Positions 24,580 through 33,517 of a DNA stretch of 64,000 bases are shown piece after piece. Numbering within the stretch: position 1 is the first letter of the stretch; every line of letters starts with the position of its first letter. Source of the stretch: Shinella lacus. Its GTDB lineage: Bacteria; Pseudomonadota; Alphaproteobacteria; Rhizobiales; Rhizobiaceae. The DNA is taken from assembly GCF_010994755.1 (NCBI RefSeq), contig NZ_WHSB02000003.1, forward strand, positions 248,001-312,000, read 5' to 3'. The notes below the pieces were generated by a model that had not been told where the DNA came from, did no database searches, and worked only from the letters and a program-made list of their open reading frames with translations. The position numbers and the translations under genes were made by a program.

Positions 24580-26535
24580 TTAGTGTTTCCCGATCTCTGA
24601 TAGAGGTTGGTGTGAGTGCGCCTTGCCGGCGACGCGCAGCAGTTCCGTCGACAGGATGCCGATGAAGGCCACGTTGTCGCGGAACCCGCTCACCTGGCCT
24701 TTCACGACTTTTTCCTTGAGCTTGCCGACCGCCTGAACGTTGAACAGCCCGCTTTCCGCCAGCCGTTCCGGCGACAGGACGGCGTCGAGATAGGCGGGCG
24801 TCTCGGGGCTCGCGAAAACCTCGCTGTCCGGCGCCCGGTAGGGCTGTTTCGGGCGCTCGATGATGGCGGCCGGCACGAGGCCGCGCGCAGCCTGCTTGAG
24901 GATGTGCTTTTCCTTGAGGCCGTTGAGCTTGGCATCCGGCGAAAGTTTTGCGGCAAAATCGACGACCCGGTGGTCGAGGAAGGGAAAGCGGCCCTCCACC
25001 GCATTCGCCATCATCACCCGGTCACCCTGGCTGGAGAGGATATAGCCGGGCAGCAGGAAGGCCGTTTCGAGATATTGCGCCTGGTGCAGCGGATGCCAGC
25101 GGCGGAAATCGGCCGGCAGCTGCGCCGCAAGGTCGGCCGCGGCATCGTAGTCGCCGATTTCCTGCCGCAGGTCGGCAGAGAAGAACAGCTTTGCCGCGGC
25201 CGTCGAGCGGAAGCGCGGGCGATGGGAATAGAGCGGATCGTCGAGCGCCTCGGCGCCGAAGGCGAAGAAGCGCGCGAGATATTCGGGCGACTGCTGCTTG
25301 AGGCCCGGCAGATAGGGGTAGAGCCGCTGGAAAAGGCGGGGCCGCCGGGTGGAACCCGGCTGCCGCCCGCAGAAACGCCGCACCCGCGCCTCGCGGAAAA
25401 GATCGTAGCCGGCAAAGATCTCGTCCGCGCCCTCGCCGGTGAGCACCACCTTCATGCCCTGTTCGCGCACCCGCGCCGAGAGCAGCGAGAGCGGAACGGG
25501 GGCAGTGCGCAGGATCGGGCACTGGATGTGGCGCATGACATCCGGCAGATGCCGGGCGATCACCGCCGTGGTGCATTCCACGCTGTCCGACGCCACGCCG
25601 AGTGCCGCCGCCATTGTCCGCTGCCAGCCGCTTTCGTCATGCTCCGCACTGCGGAAGGTCAGCGAGAACGTCTTGAGCCCGCGCGCCACCTTCGGCGCGG
25701 CGAGGGCGGCGATCAGCGAGGAATCGAGGCCACCGGAGAGATAGGCGCCAACCGGCACATCGGCGCGCAGGCGGATGCGGGTCGCATCGTCGAGCAGTGC
25801 CCGCAACGCCTCCACCGTGCCATCCCCGCTGCCAGCGAGCGGAGCATCGTTGCGATCGGGATAGGAAAGCTGCCACCACGGCCGGATCGTGCGCCGGCCA
25901 TGCTCAACGATCATCACATGGCCGGGCGGCAGTTCGTGGATGTTGCGGTAGGCGGTGCGCGGCGGGATCGGGCACCAGAGCGTGAAGATCTGGTCGAGCG
26001 CAATCGGATCGATATCGGCCGTTATGCCGGGAAGCGCCAACAGCGCGTGGATCTCGGAGGCGAAGAACAGGGTGCCGTCATGCTCCGTATAGAACAGCGG
26101 GCGCACGCCCATGCGGTCGCGGGCGAGCAGCAGCGTGCGGGTTCGCGCGTCATGCAGCGCGAAGGCGAAGTCGCCGTTGAAATCGGCAAGGCAAGCGGCG
26201 CCCTTTTCGGCATAGGCGGCGAGTAGCACCTCGGTATCCGAAGTCGTGCGGAAAAGATGGCCGCGCGCTTTCAGGTCGTCACGCAGCTCGACATAGTTGA
26301 AGATCTCGCCGTTGAAGGAGACGGCGAGCGTGTCGTCCTCGTTCACCATAGGCTGGGCGCCATCGATGAGGCCGACGATGGAAAGCCGGGTATGGGCAAG
26401 GCCGGTGTCGCCGCGGATCAGGGTGCCTTCGGCGTCCGGCCCACGGTGCCGCAACGCCGCCACCATGCGGCCGAGGCAATCCGCTGCCCGCTCGGGCGCG
26501 ATGTTTCCTCCATGATATCCGGCGATCCCGCACAT
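24580..26535 (-). CDS. asparagine synthase-like amidotransferase (AsnB type)
   Basis: 651 residues. MCGIAGYHG places the glutaminase nucleophile Cys2 after the initiator Met; RHRGPDAEG and SFNGEIFNY complete the glutamine site. The synthetase half has the PP-loop LSGGLDSSLIAALA and EGADEIFAGYD. Start at 26535 must be this ATG to expose Cys2; a longer in-frame reading is spurious. In this operon it more likely amidates a pathway carboxylate, perhaps carrier-bound, than makes cellular asparagine. Confidence 0.9.
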   Translation of the reverse strand: MCGIAGYHGGNIAPERAADCLGRMVAALRHRGPDAEGTLIRGDTGLAHTRLSIVGLIDGAQPMVNEDDTLAVSFNGEIFNYVELRDDLKARGHLFRTTSDTEVLLAAYAEKGAACLADFNGDFAFALHDARTRTLLLARDRMGVRPLFYTEHDGTLFFASEIHALLALPGITADIDPIALDQIFTLWCPIPPRTAYRNIHELPPGHVMIVEHGRRTIRPWWQLSYPDRNDAPLAGSGDGTVEALRALLDDATRIRLRADVPVGAYLSGGLDSSLIAALAAPKVARGLKTFSLTFRSAEHDESGWQRTMAAALGVASDSVECTTAVIARHLPDVMRHIQCPILRTAPVPLSLLSARVREQGMKVVLTGEGADEIFAGYDLFREARVRRFCGRQPGSTRRPRLFQRLYPYLPGLKQQSPEYLARFFAFGAEALDDPLYSHRPRFRSTAAAKLFFSADLRQEIGDYDAAADLAAQLPADFRRWHPLHQAQYLETAFLLPGYILSSQGDRVMMANAVEGRFPFLDHRVVDFAAKLSPDAKLNGLKEKHILKQAARGLVPAAIIERPKQPYRAPDSEVFASPETPAYLDAVLSPERLAESGLFNVQAVGKLKEKVVKGQVSGFRDNVAFIGILSTELLRVAGKAHSHQPLSEIGKH

Positions 26536-26540
26536 GGCCG

Positions 26541-27650
26541 CTACCCGAAACGATCGCCGATGAGGCGCGTCCAGCCTTCGCCGGCAAGGCCGTTGAGAAA
26601 GGCCCGGCCGTTCGTCATGGCGGCGAGGAGATCGGGATTGCGGGAATGCACGATGGTCGAGGAGGCATGCAGGAAGGCGCATTTCTTGCCCATCATCGCC
26701 TGCAGCAACGTGGGCTGTGTACGGCCGCGAATGGCGCAAAGGCCGCGCGCGTGGGCATTTCGCATCAGGCAGTCGATGACGATCGCTTCCTGCCCCGGCT
26801 CCGCCATGACCTGCACCGTGCGGCCGATCCCGCCGGTTTTGCCATAGTAGAGATAGAGGCCGATCGCCTTGCCGGTGCGGGTCTTCACGACATGCTGCAC
26901 CCGCTCGCCGTGCAGCGCCTTGCGCGCGACATGCCGGAGCATGGTTTCCATCACCGGCTGGTCCCAGACGGGGTGCAAAGCATATTGGCGCACGAACTGT
27001 CGGCACAGGCTCGCGAATTCCTCGTCCGTCGCCGGCGCATCGACAAGCGCGTCCGCCTTGCCGGCAAGCGGCGTGTAATGGGACCAGGCCTGCTTTTCCC
27101 CGCGCCGGCAGACAATGGCGTCGGCGCCCCTTGCCAAGGGGCCGAGCAGCCGCAGAGCCGACAGGCGACCGGCGGCGGCTTCCAACGCAAAGGAGGCGGG
27201 CCTCAGGATGCGCAGCCATTCGAGGCTGTAGGGCGCGAGAATGGTCGCGCGCATGGAGCGCCACATGTCGGTGGAGACGTCGTTCGACGTTTCGGTGAAG
27301 GAAAGATCCTGCGGGCCGGAGAGCACGTCGCGCAACAGGCGCGCGCCGGCGAAGGGATCGCTGTCGCGGTCGTCGCAGGCGAAGGTGCCGCAATTGGCGG
27401 CCCGAACCCGGCGCCCCTCGAATTCCATCTCGACCGGCAGCACGCCGATAAAGCCGGAGATGCTGCCATCGGCGCGCACATGGACGCGCGAGCGGATATC
27501 CGGCTCGCCGGCGGTAAAATCGAGGAAGAGCGAACGGAGATAGGCCTTCAGGTCTTCGCTTGCCGGCTCGCCGGTCTTGCGCAGCAGGCGCTGGAACAGA
27601 TCCGCGACCGCACCGACATCCCCGACCTCAAATGAACGTACGCTCGACAT
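26541..27650 (-). CDS. GNAT-like acyltransferase, first gene of the amidotransferase operon
   Basis: 369 residues. The N-terminus MSSVRSFEVGDVGAVADLFQ and the following GFIGVLPVEMEFEGRRVRAA are GNAT-like strands; the C-terminal half (KAIGLYLYYGK, AIVIDCLMRNAHARGLCAIRG) looks like a second, degenerate GNAT repeat, as in FemAB-like double-GNAT proteins. The acyl donor is unknown; it could use the carrier protein two genes downstream. The start at 27650 is chosen over 27677 because the latter has no ribosome site; both are tentative. Five bp separate it from the AsnB-type gene. Confidence 0.7.
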   Translation of the reverse strand: MSSVRSFEVGDVGAVADLFQRLLRKTGEPASEDLKAYLRSLFLDFTAGEPDIRSRVHVRADGSISGFIGVLPVEMEFEGRRVRAANCGTFACDDRDSDPFAGARLLRDVLSGPQDLSFTETSNDVSTDMWRSMRATILAPYSLEWLRILRPASFALEAAAGRLSALRLLGPLARGADAIVCRRGEKQAWSHYTPLAGKADALVDAPATDEEFASLCRQFVRQYALHPVWDQPVMETMLRHVARKALHGERVQHVVKTRTGKAIGLYLYYGKTGGIGRTVQVMAEPGQEAIVIDCLMRNAHARGLCAIRGRTQPTLLQAMMGKKCAFLHASSTIVHSRNPDLLAAMTNGRAFLNGLAGEGWTRLIGDRFG

Positions 27651-27849
27651 CGCGACCCACGTAGAACCTTTTCCCATTGCGGTGTCGGCGGACAAAACCG
27701 CCTCGATCTGCTTACGCGAGGAGCGTGAACAAACGGTCAAGACGCAACCTTGCGACTGCGGCATAACGTCAGGGCGCCAGGGACCGGCAGCCTGTCGGGT
27801 CGTCGGGTCAGAACATTTCGCACTAGAAGTTTGTAACTTGCATTTTTGA

Positions 27850-27877
27850 TATAATAACGTATATGTATGTTACATAT
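27850..27877 (+). promoter_or_regulatory. -10 element and operator upstream of the FGGY kinase operon
   Basis: TATAAT at 27850-27855 is followed by ATATGTA-TGT-TACATAT (27861-27877), a 17-bp palindrome with perfect 7-bp arms that would overlap the transcription start. This is a good repressor site for the DeoR protein encoded by the second gene of the operon. No convincing -35 is seen. The AT-rich stretch is the only clear signal in the 283-bp divergent space 27651-27933. Confidence 0.55.
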
Positions 27878-27933
27878 GGCGTTGGACGACGAAGCCGTTT
27901 TCCCGTGCGCAACCCGTGGCTATGGAGACGATC

Positions 27934-29469
27934 ATGGCGCTGCTTCTGGGCATCGATAACGGCCTGACGGTCACCAAGGCCGTCATCTTCGAAGAGGACG
28001 GCACGCCGATCGCGGTGGCGCGCCGGCGCGTCCCGCAATCCTTCCCCGCGCCGCGCCATGTCGAGCGCGATATGGACGGGCTATGGACGGCGACAGCGGA
28101 GGCGATTCGCAAGGCGATCGACAAAAGCGGGCGGCCGGCTAGCGATATCAAGGCCGTCGCGGCGACGGCTCATGGCGACGGCCTCTACCTGCTCGACCGT
28201 GAAAAGCGGCCGCTCGGCCCCGGCATCCTTTCGCTCGACAGCCGCGCCGGCGCGATCGTCGAGGCCTGGGAAAAGGACGGCGTCGCGAAACGGGCGCTGG
28301 AACTGACCGGCCAGACCGCGCATGCTTCCGCACCCTCGGCGTTGCTGGCGCATATAAAGCAACATGAGCCGGAGCGTTACCGCGCCATCGGCCATGTTTT
28401 CAGCTGCAAGGACTGGCTGCGCTTCTGCCTCACGGACGTCGTCGGCACGGACCTGACCGAGGCGAGCACGAGTTTTCCGGATGTGCGCACGCAGGCCTAT
28501 GACCTCGCCGCGCTGGAGGTCTTTGGCCTCGGCGACCTCTGGCCAGCCTTGGCGCCGGTCTCGCGGCCGGATGAGATCGTCGGCACGGTGACGCGGGCCG
28601 CGGCGGAAGCGACGGGCCTTGTCGAGGGCACGCCGGTGGCTGCGGGCCTGCATGACGTGACGGCTTCCGCACTCGGCATCGGCGGCCATGCGCCGGGCGC
28701 GCTTGCGGTCGTTGCCGGCACCTATTCTATCAATGAGCTCGTCACCGAAACGCCGATGGTCGATCCGCGCTGGTTCTGCCGCAACGGCATTCGCAAGGGC
28801 TGGTGGAATTCCATGGCGATCTCGCCCGCCTCCACGGCCAACTACGACTGGTTCCTCGACAATTTCTGCCGCGACCTCTCGGAAAAGGCCGAGCGCGAAG
28901 GAACCGACATTCACACCCTGTTGCGGCCGGAGCTTGAGCGCGCGCTGGAAAAGCCGTCGGATATCCTCTTCCATCCTTTCCTCTTCGGCTCGCCTTTCGG
29001 CAGCGGAGCGAGTGCCGGCTTCTTCGGCGTGCACGGCTGGCATGAGCGCGGCGATTTGCTGAAGGCCGTGCTGGAAGGCATCGTTTTCAACCACAAGCTC
29101 CACATTGAGGAGCTGCTCTCAGCGGTTCCGGTGAAGCGCATGCGCATCAGCGGCGGCGGCGCGAGAAGCACGGTTCTGGCGCAGATGTTTGCCGATGCGA
29201 CCGGGCTCGTCGTGGACGTTTCTTCCGCAGACGAGGCCGCTGCCTGGGGTGCAGCACTTGTGGCCGGTGCCGCCGTTGGCCTCTATCCGAGCCCGGAGGA
29301 GGGGGCAGCCGCAACGACCCGCATCCTGCGCTCGCATGAGCCGGATCCGGTGCGGGGCGCTGAACTTGCCGAACGGTACAATCTCTATAGACAGCTTGCG
29401 GATGCGATGGCGCCCCAGTGGCGGGCCATCGAGGATCTCGCAAAACGGTCGGGGGAGGCCCGGGGATGA
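27934..29469 (+). CDS. FGGY-family carbohydrate kinase
   Basis: 511 residues. The N-terminal phosphate loop LLLGIDNGLTVTKAVIF, ATAHGDGLYLL, LDSRAGAIVEAW and the C-terminal ISGGGARSTVLAQMFAD adenosine block define the FGGY fold of glycerol/xylulose/erythritol kinases. It likely phosphorylates a sugar, ketose or alditol. The ATG at 27934 follows GGAG; an in-frame ATG at 27916 lacks a site. First gene of a four-gene operon in which every junction is a 4-bp overlap. Confidence 0.85.
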   Translation: MALLLGIDNGLTVTKAVIFEEDGTPIAVARRRVPQSFPAPRHVERDMDGLWTATAEAIRKAIDKSGRPASDIKAVAATAHGDGLYLLDREKRPLGPGILSLDSRAGAIVEAWEKDGVAKRALELTGQTAHASAPSALLAHIKQHEPERYRAIGHVFSCKDWLRFCLTDVVGTDLTEASTSFPDVRTQAYDLAALEVFGLGDLWPALAPVSRPDEIVGTVTRAAAEATGLVEGTPVAAGLHDVTASALGIGGHAPGALAVVAGTYSINELVTETPMVDPRWFCRNGIRKGWWNSMAISPASTANYDWFLDNFCRDLSEKAEREGTDIHTLLRPELERALEKPSDILFHPFLFGSPFGSGASAGFFGVHGWHERGDLLKAVLEGIVFNHKLHIEELLSAVPVKRMRISGGGARSTVLAQMFADATGLVVDVSSADEAAAWGAALVAGAAVGLYPSPEEGAAATTRILRSHEPDPVRGAELAERYNLYRQLADAMAPQWRAIEDLAKRSGEARG

Positions 29470-30242
29470 AGGCGGACACACGGCGCGAAGAGATTGCCGA
29501 TTACATCATGCGGGCCGGCCAGGCGCGCATGGAGGACCTCGTCGAACATTTCGGCGTCTCGCGCATGACCATCCACCGGCATATCGATGCGCTCGCCCAG
29601 CAGGGCGTCCTGCGCAAGCTGCATGGCATGGTCACCGTCCAGCCCTCCGGCCTTTACGAAAGCACCTTCCGCTACCGCGAGACGATCGGCAAGGCGGAGA
29701 AGGAAGCGCTCGCGCGCGCCGCCATGAGCTATGTCGAGGCGGGGCAGGCGGTGATGCTCGACGATTCCTCGACGGCCTGCGCGCTCGCCGATCTGCTGCC
29801 GGAAGCCCATCCGCTCACCGTCATCACCAACAGCTACGTCTCGGCCGGCAAGCTGATCGATGCGGACGAGGTGGAACTGATCAGCCTCGGCGGCAAATAT
29901 CACCGCAATTACAATGCCTATATCGGCATCACCTGCGAAAAGGCCGTGGCGAGTCTTCGGGCCAACGTCCTGTTCTGTTCGGCGTCCGCCATCGACGGCG
30001 TGACGGCCTTCATCCAGGACGCGCAGGTCACCAAGGTCAAGCAGGCGATGATGGCGTCTTCCAGCCGCAAGATCCTGCTCGTCGATTCCTCGAAATTCGG
30101 CAAGGTCGCGCTCAACGTTCTGGGCGACCTCACCGCCTTCGACGTCGTGCTGACGACGGACCGTGTTGGCGAGGACGACCGGGCGCGGCTCAAGCGGGCC
30201 GGCGTCAATCTTGAAATCGTGAAAGTGGGCAAGAGTACATGA
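29466..30242 (+). CDS. DeoR-family transcriptional regulator
   Basis: 258 residues. N-terminal winged helix (RREEIADYIMRAGQARMEDLVEHFGVSRMTIHRHIDAL), then a DeoRC sugar-phosphate sensor domain with VMLDDSSTACALAD, ITNSYVSAGKL and ISLGGKYHRNYNAYIG. It probably represses its own operon through the palindrome at 27861-27877 and responds to a phosphorylated intermediate made by the kinase. Its place as second gene, between kinase and dehydrogenase, is unusual but gives tight feedback. Confidence 0.9.
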   Translation: MKADTRREEIADYIMRAGQARMEDLVEHFGVSRMTIHRHIDALAQQGVLRKLHGMVTVQPSGLYESTFRYRETIGKAEKEALARAAMSYVEAGQAVMLDDSSTACALADLLPEAHPLTVITNSYVSAGKLIDADEVELISLGGKYHRNYNAYIGITCEKAVASLRANVLFCSASAIDGVTAFIQDAQVTKVKQAMMASSSRKILLVDSSKFGKVALNVLGDLTAFDVVLTTDRVGEDDRARLKRAGVNLEIVKVGKST

Positions 30243-31963
30243 ATGCGACGGCAGCAGGCGCCTTTCCCGGCGGCATGGGCGAACGAATGGCGGCGATGGC
30301 CGCGCGTGTCGAGATCGATGTGCTGATCGTCGGCGCGGGCGTGAACGGGGCGGGCCTCTTCCGCGACCTGACGGCCCAGGGGCTCGATTGCCTGCTCGTC
30401 GAGAAGAACGACTATGCCGCCGGCACGAGCGCCGCCCCCTCCCGCCTCATCCATGGCGGCCTCAAATATCTCGAAACCGGTGAATTCCGCCTCGTCGCGC
30501 AATCGACGCTGGAGCGCAACCTGCTGCTCGCCAATGCGCCGCATTACGTTAAGCCGCTGCCCACGCTGATCCCGATCTTCTCCTGGACGAAGGGCATCGG
30601 CGCCGCCTTGCGCACCCTCTTCGGCTCGAAGAGCGCGCCGCGCAGCCGTGGCGCCCTGCTGATCAAGATCGGCCTGATGCTCTACGATTTTTATGGCGCC
30701 CGCCACCGCGTCATGCCCAAACACTCGACCGCCGGCCGCGCCGCCTCGCTCCGCGATCTGCCGGCGCTTACGCCAGATATCGTGGCGACGGGCACCTATT
30801 ACGACGCGACCGTTACCCATCCAGAGCGCCTGATCCTAGAGCTCGTGCGCGACGGCCTTGCCGACAGCCCACGCTCCGCGGCGCTCAACCATGTCCGGCT
30901 GGAGCGCGCGGCGGATGGCGCGCTGATGGTGCACAGCCTCACAGGCGAGGCGGTCGCGAGCGTGCGGCCGAAAATCGTCGTCAACGCAGCCGGTCCGTGG
31001 ATCGACGAGGTCAACGCCATCCTCGGCGAGCCCTCGCGCATGATCGGCGGCACCAAGGGCTCGCATATCCTGCTCGACCATCCCGATCTCCTGAAGGAGT
31101 TGAAGGGGCGGATGATCTATTTCGAGGCGGATGACGGGCGCATTTGCCTGGTGTTCGAATATCTCGGCCGCGCGCTTGCCGGTTCCACCGACATCAAGGC
31201 CGCCAATCCGGATACGGTGCGCTGCGAGGCCGACGAGGTCGACTACCTGCTCGAAAGCCTGCGCAAGCTCCTGCCAAAACTGCGTTTTACCCGCGACCAG
31301 ATCGTCTATGTATACAGCGGCATCCGCCCGCTGCCGGCCTCGGACGCCAAGGACCCCGGTCTCATCACGCGTGACCATGCCACGCCGATCCTCGAACCCG
31401 CCAAAGGGCGCCCCTATCCGGTCTATTCGCTGGTCGGCGGCAAGTGGACGACCTTTCGCGGTTATGCGGAAGAGGTTGCCGACATGCTGCTCACGCGCCT
31501 GTCCAGAACGCGCAAGGTTTCCACCCGCGACCTCGCCATCGGCGGCGGACGGAACTATCCGAAGACCGATGCCGAGCGGCATTCTTGGGTCGCGAAGCCT
31601 TCGCTCGAAAGCGGCCTTCCAGAAGCCCGCATAGGCGAGTTGCTCGCGCATTATGGCACGGGTGCAAGCGCGGTTGCCGTCCATATCGCCGCGTTCGCCG
31701 GTGACGCACCACTTCCCGATGCACCGGACTACAGCACCGGCGAAGTGGACTACGTGCTGCGCACTGAACAGGTCGGCTCGCTTTCCGACCTCGTCTTCCG
31801 CCGCACGACGCTCGCCGTGACTGGCAGGCTGACGGCACGGCTGGTGGAAGCTTTGGCGGGGCAGACGGCGGAAACCTTCGGTTGGGACGTGGCCCGCCGC
31901 AACGAAGAAATCGCAGCCGTTCGCGAGCGGTTGAAGACGTTCCATGGAGTTGACCTGAAATGA
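30239..31963 (+). CDS. GlpD-like FAD-dependent polyol-phosphate dehydrogenase
   Basis: 574 residues. The dinucleotide loop DVLIVGAGVNGAGLFRDL (about 27-44), SRLIHGGLKYLETGEF, the FAD-site GPWIDEV and a late GGKWTTFRGYAEEV are those of aerobic glycerol-3-phosphate dehydrogenases and the related EryB. It should oxidise the kinase product at the membrane surface and pass electrons to ubiquinone. It is longer at the N-terminus than GlpD by ~20 residues; a start at the internal MAAMAARVEI is possible. Confidence 0.85.
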   Translation: MNATAAGAFPGGMGERMAAMAARVEIDVLIVGAGVNGAGLFRDLTAQGLDCLLVEKNDYAAGTSAAPSRLIHGGLKYLETGEFRLVAQSTLERNLLLANAPHYVKPLPTLIPIFSWTKGIGAALRTLFGSKSAPRSRGALLIKIGLMLYDFYGARHRVMPKHSTAGRAASLRDLPALTPDIVATGTYYDATVTHPERLILELVRDGLADSPRSAALNHVRLERAADGALMVHSLTGEAVASVRPKIVVNAAGPWIDEVNAILGEPSRMIGGTKGSHILLDHPDLLKELKGRMIYFEADDGRICLVFEYLGRALAGSTDIKAANPDTVRCEADEVDYLLESLRKLLPKLRFTRDQIVYVYSGIRPLPASDAKDPGLITRDHATPILEPAKGRPYPVYSLVGGKWTTFRGYAEEVADMLLTRLSRTRKVSTRDLAIGGGRNYPKTDAERHSWVAKPSLESGLPEARIGELLAHYGTGASAVAVHIAAFAGDAPLPDAPDYSTGEVDYVLRTEQVGSLSDLVFRRTTLAVTGRLTARLVEALAGQTAETFGWDVARRNEEIAAVRERLKTFHGVDLK

Positions 31964-32958
31964 CCCGCAAGAGCTACGACGAGAAGATGGCGCGCATCCG
32001 CGCCGGCGCCTATCGGGCGGGCGATTTCATTCTCGTGGATGCCAAGGACGCCGACATTTCCGGTGGTATCCTGACGACGGGCCAGCGGCGTGGGCCGGAG
32101 GGCGCGATTGCCGGCAACCGCACGCGGGAGGAATTTCTGGCGGAAATGGAGACGCTCGTCGCGGAAAAGGCTGTCGATGTCATGCTCGCCTCGGCGGGCA
32201 ATATCGAGCGGCTCGTCGAGCGCGGCGTTTTCGAGGGCAGTTCCGTCACGCCGGCCTTCCGCGCCAACGAGACGACCGACGTCTGGCTCAACATCCGCGG
32301 CAGCCGCTACCGCGAAACGCCGGCGCAGCCCTATCGCGGCGCCGATCTGTCCCGGGCGCGAGCCGATCTCTGCCTGTTCTCCATGACCTTCAACAATGAT
32401 GCCGCCGCAGATGTCGCCATGCTGGAGGCTTACCGCACCTTCCGGGCGGATGCGCGCACTGCCGGCAAGCGGCACTTCCTTGAAGTGTTCAACCCGAATG
32501 CCAATACCGGCTTCGGCGTGACAGAGACCGGCGCCTTCGTCAGCGACTGCATCGTGCGGGCGTTGGCAAGCCTGACGCGCGCCGAACGGCCGGAATTCCT
32601 GAAAATCGTCTATAATGGTCGCCGGGCGCTCGAAGAGTTGGTCGCGCATGACGACACGGTCGTCGTCGGCGTGATGGGCGGGGCGAGCGGCACGCACCGC
32701 GATGCGCTGGAAATGGTTGCCCGCGCGCAGGCGAGCGGTGCGCGTCTCGCCATCTTCGGGCGCAAGATCAACCTGGCGGAACACCAGCTGTCGCTGACAA
32801 AATGGATGCGGGCGGTTGCCGATGGCGATGCGAAGCCGGACGAGGCAGTGCGGGGCTATCACGGCGACTTGCAGCGCCTGGGTCTCCGGCCGGACCGCGA
32901 ACTCGGTGTCGACAACACGATCACCGATGCGGCCCTGCGGGAAGACGGAAACCTTTAA
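31960..32958 (+). CDS. unrecognised protein, possibly TIM-barrel aldolase-like
   Basis: 332 residues, soluble. I do not recognise a named family. Visible features are FILVDAKDADISGGI at the start, several beta-alpha-like segments (DVMLASAGNIERLVERGVF, LCLFSMTFNNDAA, KRHFLEVFNPNA, TVVVGVMGGASGTHRDAL, GARLAIFGRKINLAE) and conserved-looking lysines in KIVYNG and FGRKINLAEH. The periodicity resembles a class-I aldolase barrel. As last gene of a kinase / dehydrogenase operon, it would suitably cleave or isomerise the phosphorylated ketose. Function is inference from context. Confidence 0.6.
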   Translation: MTRKSYDEKMARIRAGAYRAGDFILVDAKDADISGGILTTGQRRGPEGAIAGNRTREEFLAEMETLVAEKAVDVMLASAGNIERLVERGVFEGSSVTPAFRANETTDVWLNIRGSRYRETPAQPYRGADLSRARADLCLFSMTFNNDAAADVAMLEAYRTFRADARTAGKRHFLEVFNPNANTGFGVTETGAFVSDCIVRALASLTRAERPEFLKIVYNGRRALEELVAHDDTVVVGVMGGASGTHRDALEMVARAQASGARLAIFGRKINLAEHQLSLTKWMRAVADGDAKPDEAVRGYHGDLQRLGLRPDRELGVDNTITDAALREDGNL

Positions 32959-33161
32959 GCGGAGGCGGTCGGCGTTCCGGCCGCTTTGCCGGCCGTGGCT
33001 ACGGGCGGCGGGACGATGCCGGCTGCCTGTTCGCAGACGTCGACATGCCGCGCGAGGGCCTGGTTCGACAGCACGGCGCTGATGGTGGTGATATCGCGCC
33101 CCTGATATTTGGGCATCTGCTGGACGGTCTTCAGTCTCTCCAGAAGTGCGAAACGGCTCAT
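32955..33161 (-). CDS. small protein of unknown function
   Basis: 68 residues beginning MSRFALLERLKTVQQMPKYQG and ending in an Ala/Pro/Thr-rich tail. A strong site, GCAGGAGATATC, precedes the ATG, and the stop overlaps the convergent gene's end by 4 bp. The N-terminal half (QGRDITTISAVLSNQALARHVDVC) looks structured. No family recognised; it lies between the sugar operon and minE and may be its own transcript. Confidence 0.5.
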   Translation of the reverse strand: MSRFALLERLKTVQQMPKYQGRDITTISAVLSNQALARHVDVCEQAAGIVPPPVATAGKAAGTPTASA

Positions 33162-33253
33162 GATATCTCCTGCTCTGAATGGTGTGTGGTGGTCGGTGGA
33201 AGCCCTTTGAAGTGCTGGATCGGTAAGAGGTGACCAGAAGGGTGGGGCGGCCG

Positions 33254-33517
33254 TCAGGCCGCCTTCTTGCCCGCGTCGAACGGGATTTCGATGTCGACGG
33301 CAAGCGTCGAGACCTGGGCGCCGCGTTCCATCTTGATGGTGACTTTCTCGTCGTCGACCTGCATGTGCTTCGAAATCGCCTTCAGGATTTCGTCGCGCAG
33401 TTTGTTGATCAGGTCCACGTCGCCGGTCGAGGCGCGCTCATGGGCGAGCAGCACCTGCAGCCGCTCGCGCGCGGCTGGCGCCGATTGGGGGCGGGAAAAG
33501 AAACGGAACAGATTCAT
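33254..33517 (-). CDS. minE: cell-division topological specificity factor MinE
   Basis: 87 residues, usual length. Starts MNLFRFF, the amphipathic membrane-targeting segment, then [13 protein letters not shown], the MinD-binding helix/beta region, and the C-terminal dimer domain [10 protein letters not shown]...VTIKMERG. It displaces MinC and stimulates MinD ATPase to drive pole-to-pole oscillation. The start overlaps the minD stop by 4 bp. Confidence 0.95.
   Translation of the reverse strand: MNLFRFFSRPQSAPAARERLQVLLAHERASTGDVDLINKLRDEILKAISKHMQVDDEKVTIKMERGAQVSTLAVDIEIPFDAGKKAA

Noticed and set aside
24580-27393. 937-codon reading as an AsnB fusion
   Set aside because: The N-terminal 286 codons are out-of-frame GNAT-gene sequence; AsnB needs Met-Cys at 26535 to expose its nucleophile.
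19263-27650. Island as an exosortase/XrtA cluster
   Set aside because: Ligase, carrier protein and AsnB-type genes resemble that set, but no exosortase, PEP-CTERM protein, polysaccharide-chain or glycosyltransferase gene is present in the window.
27934-31963. Naming the kinase and dehydrogenase eryA and eryB
   Set aside because: Family matches are good but erythritol specificity is not shown: eryC/eryD are missing and the regulator is DeoR, not SorC-type EryD.
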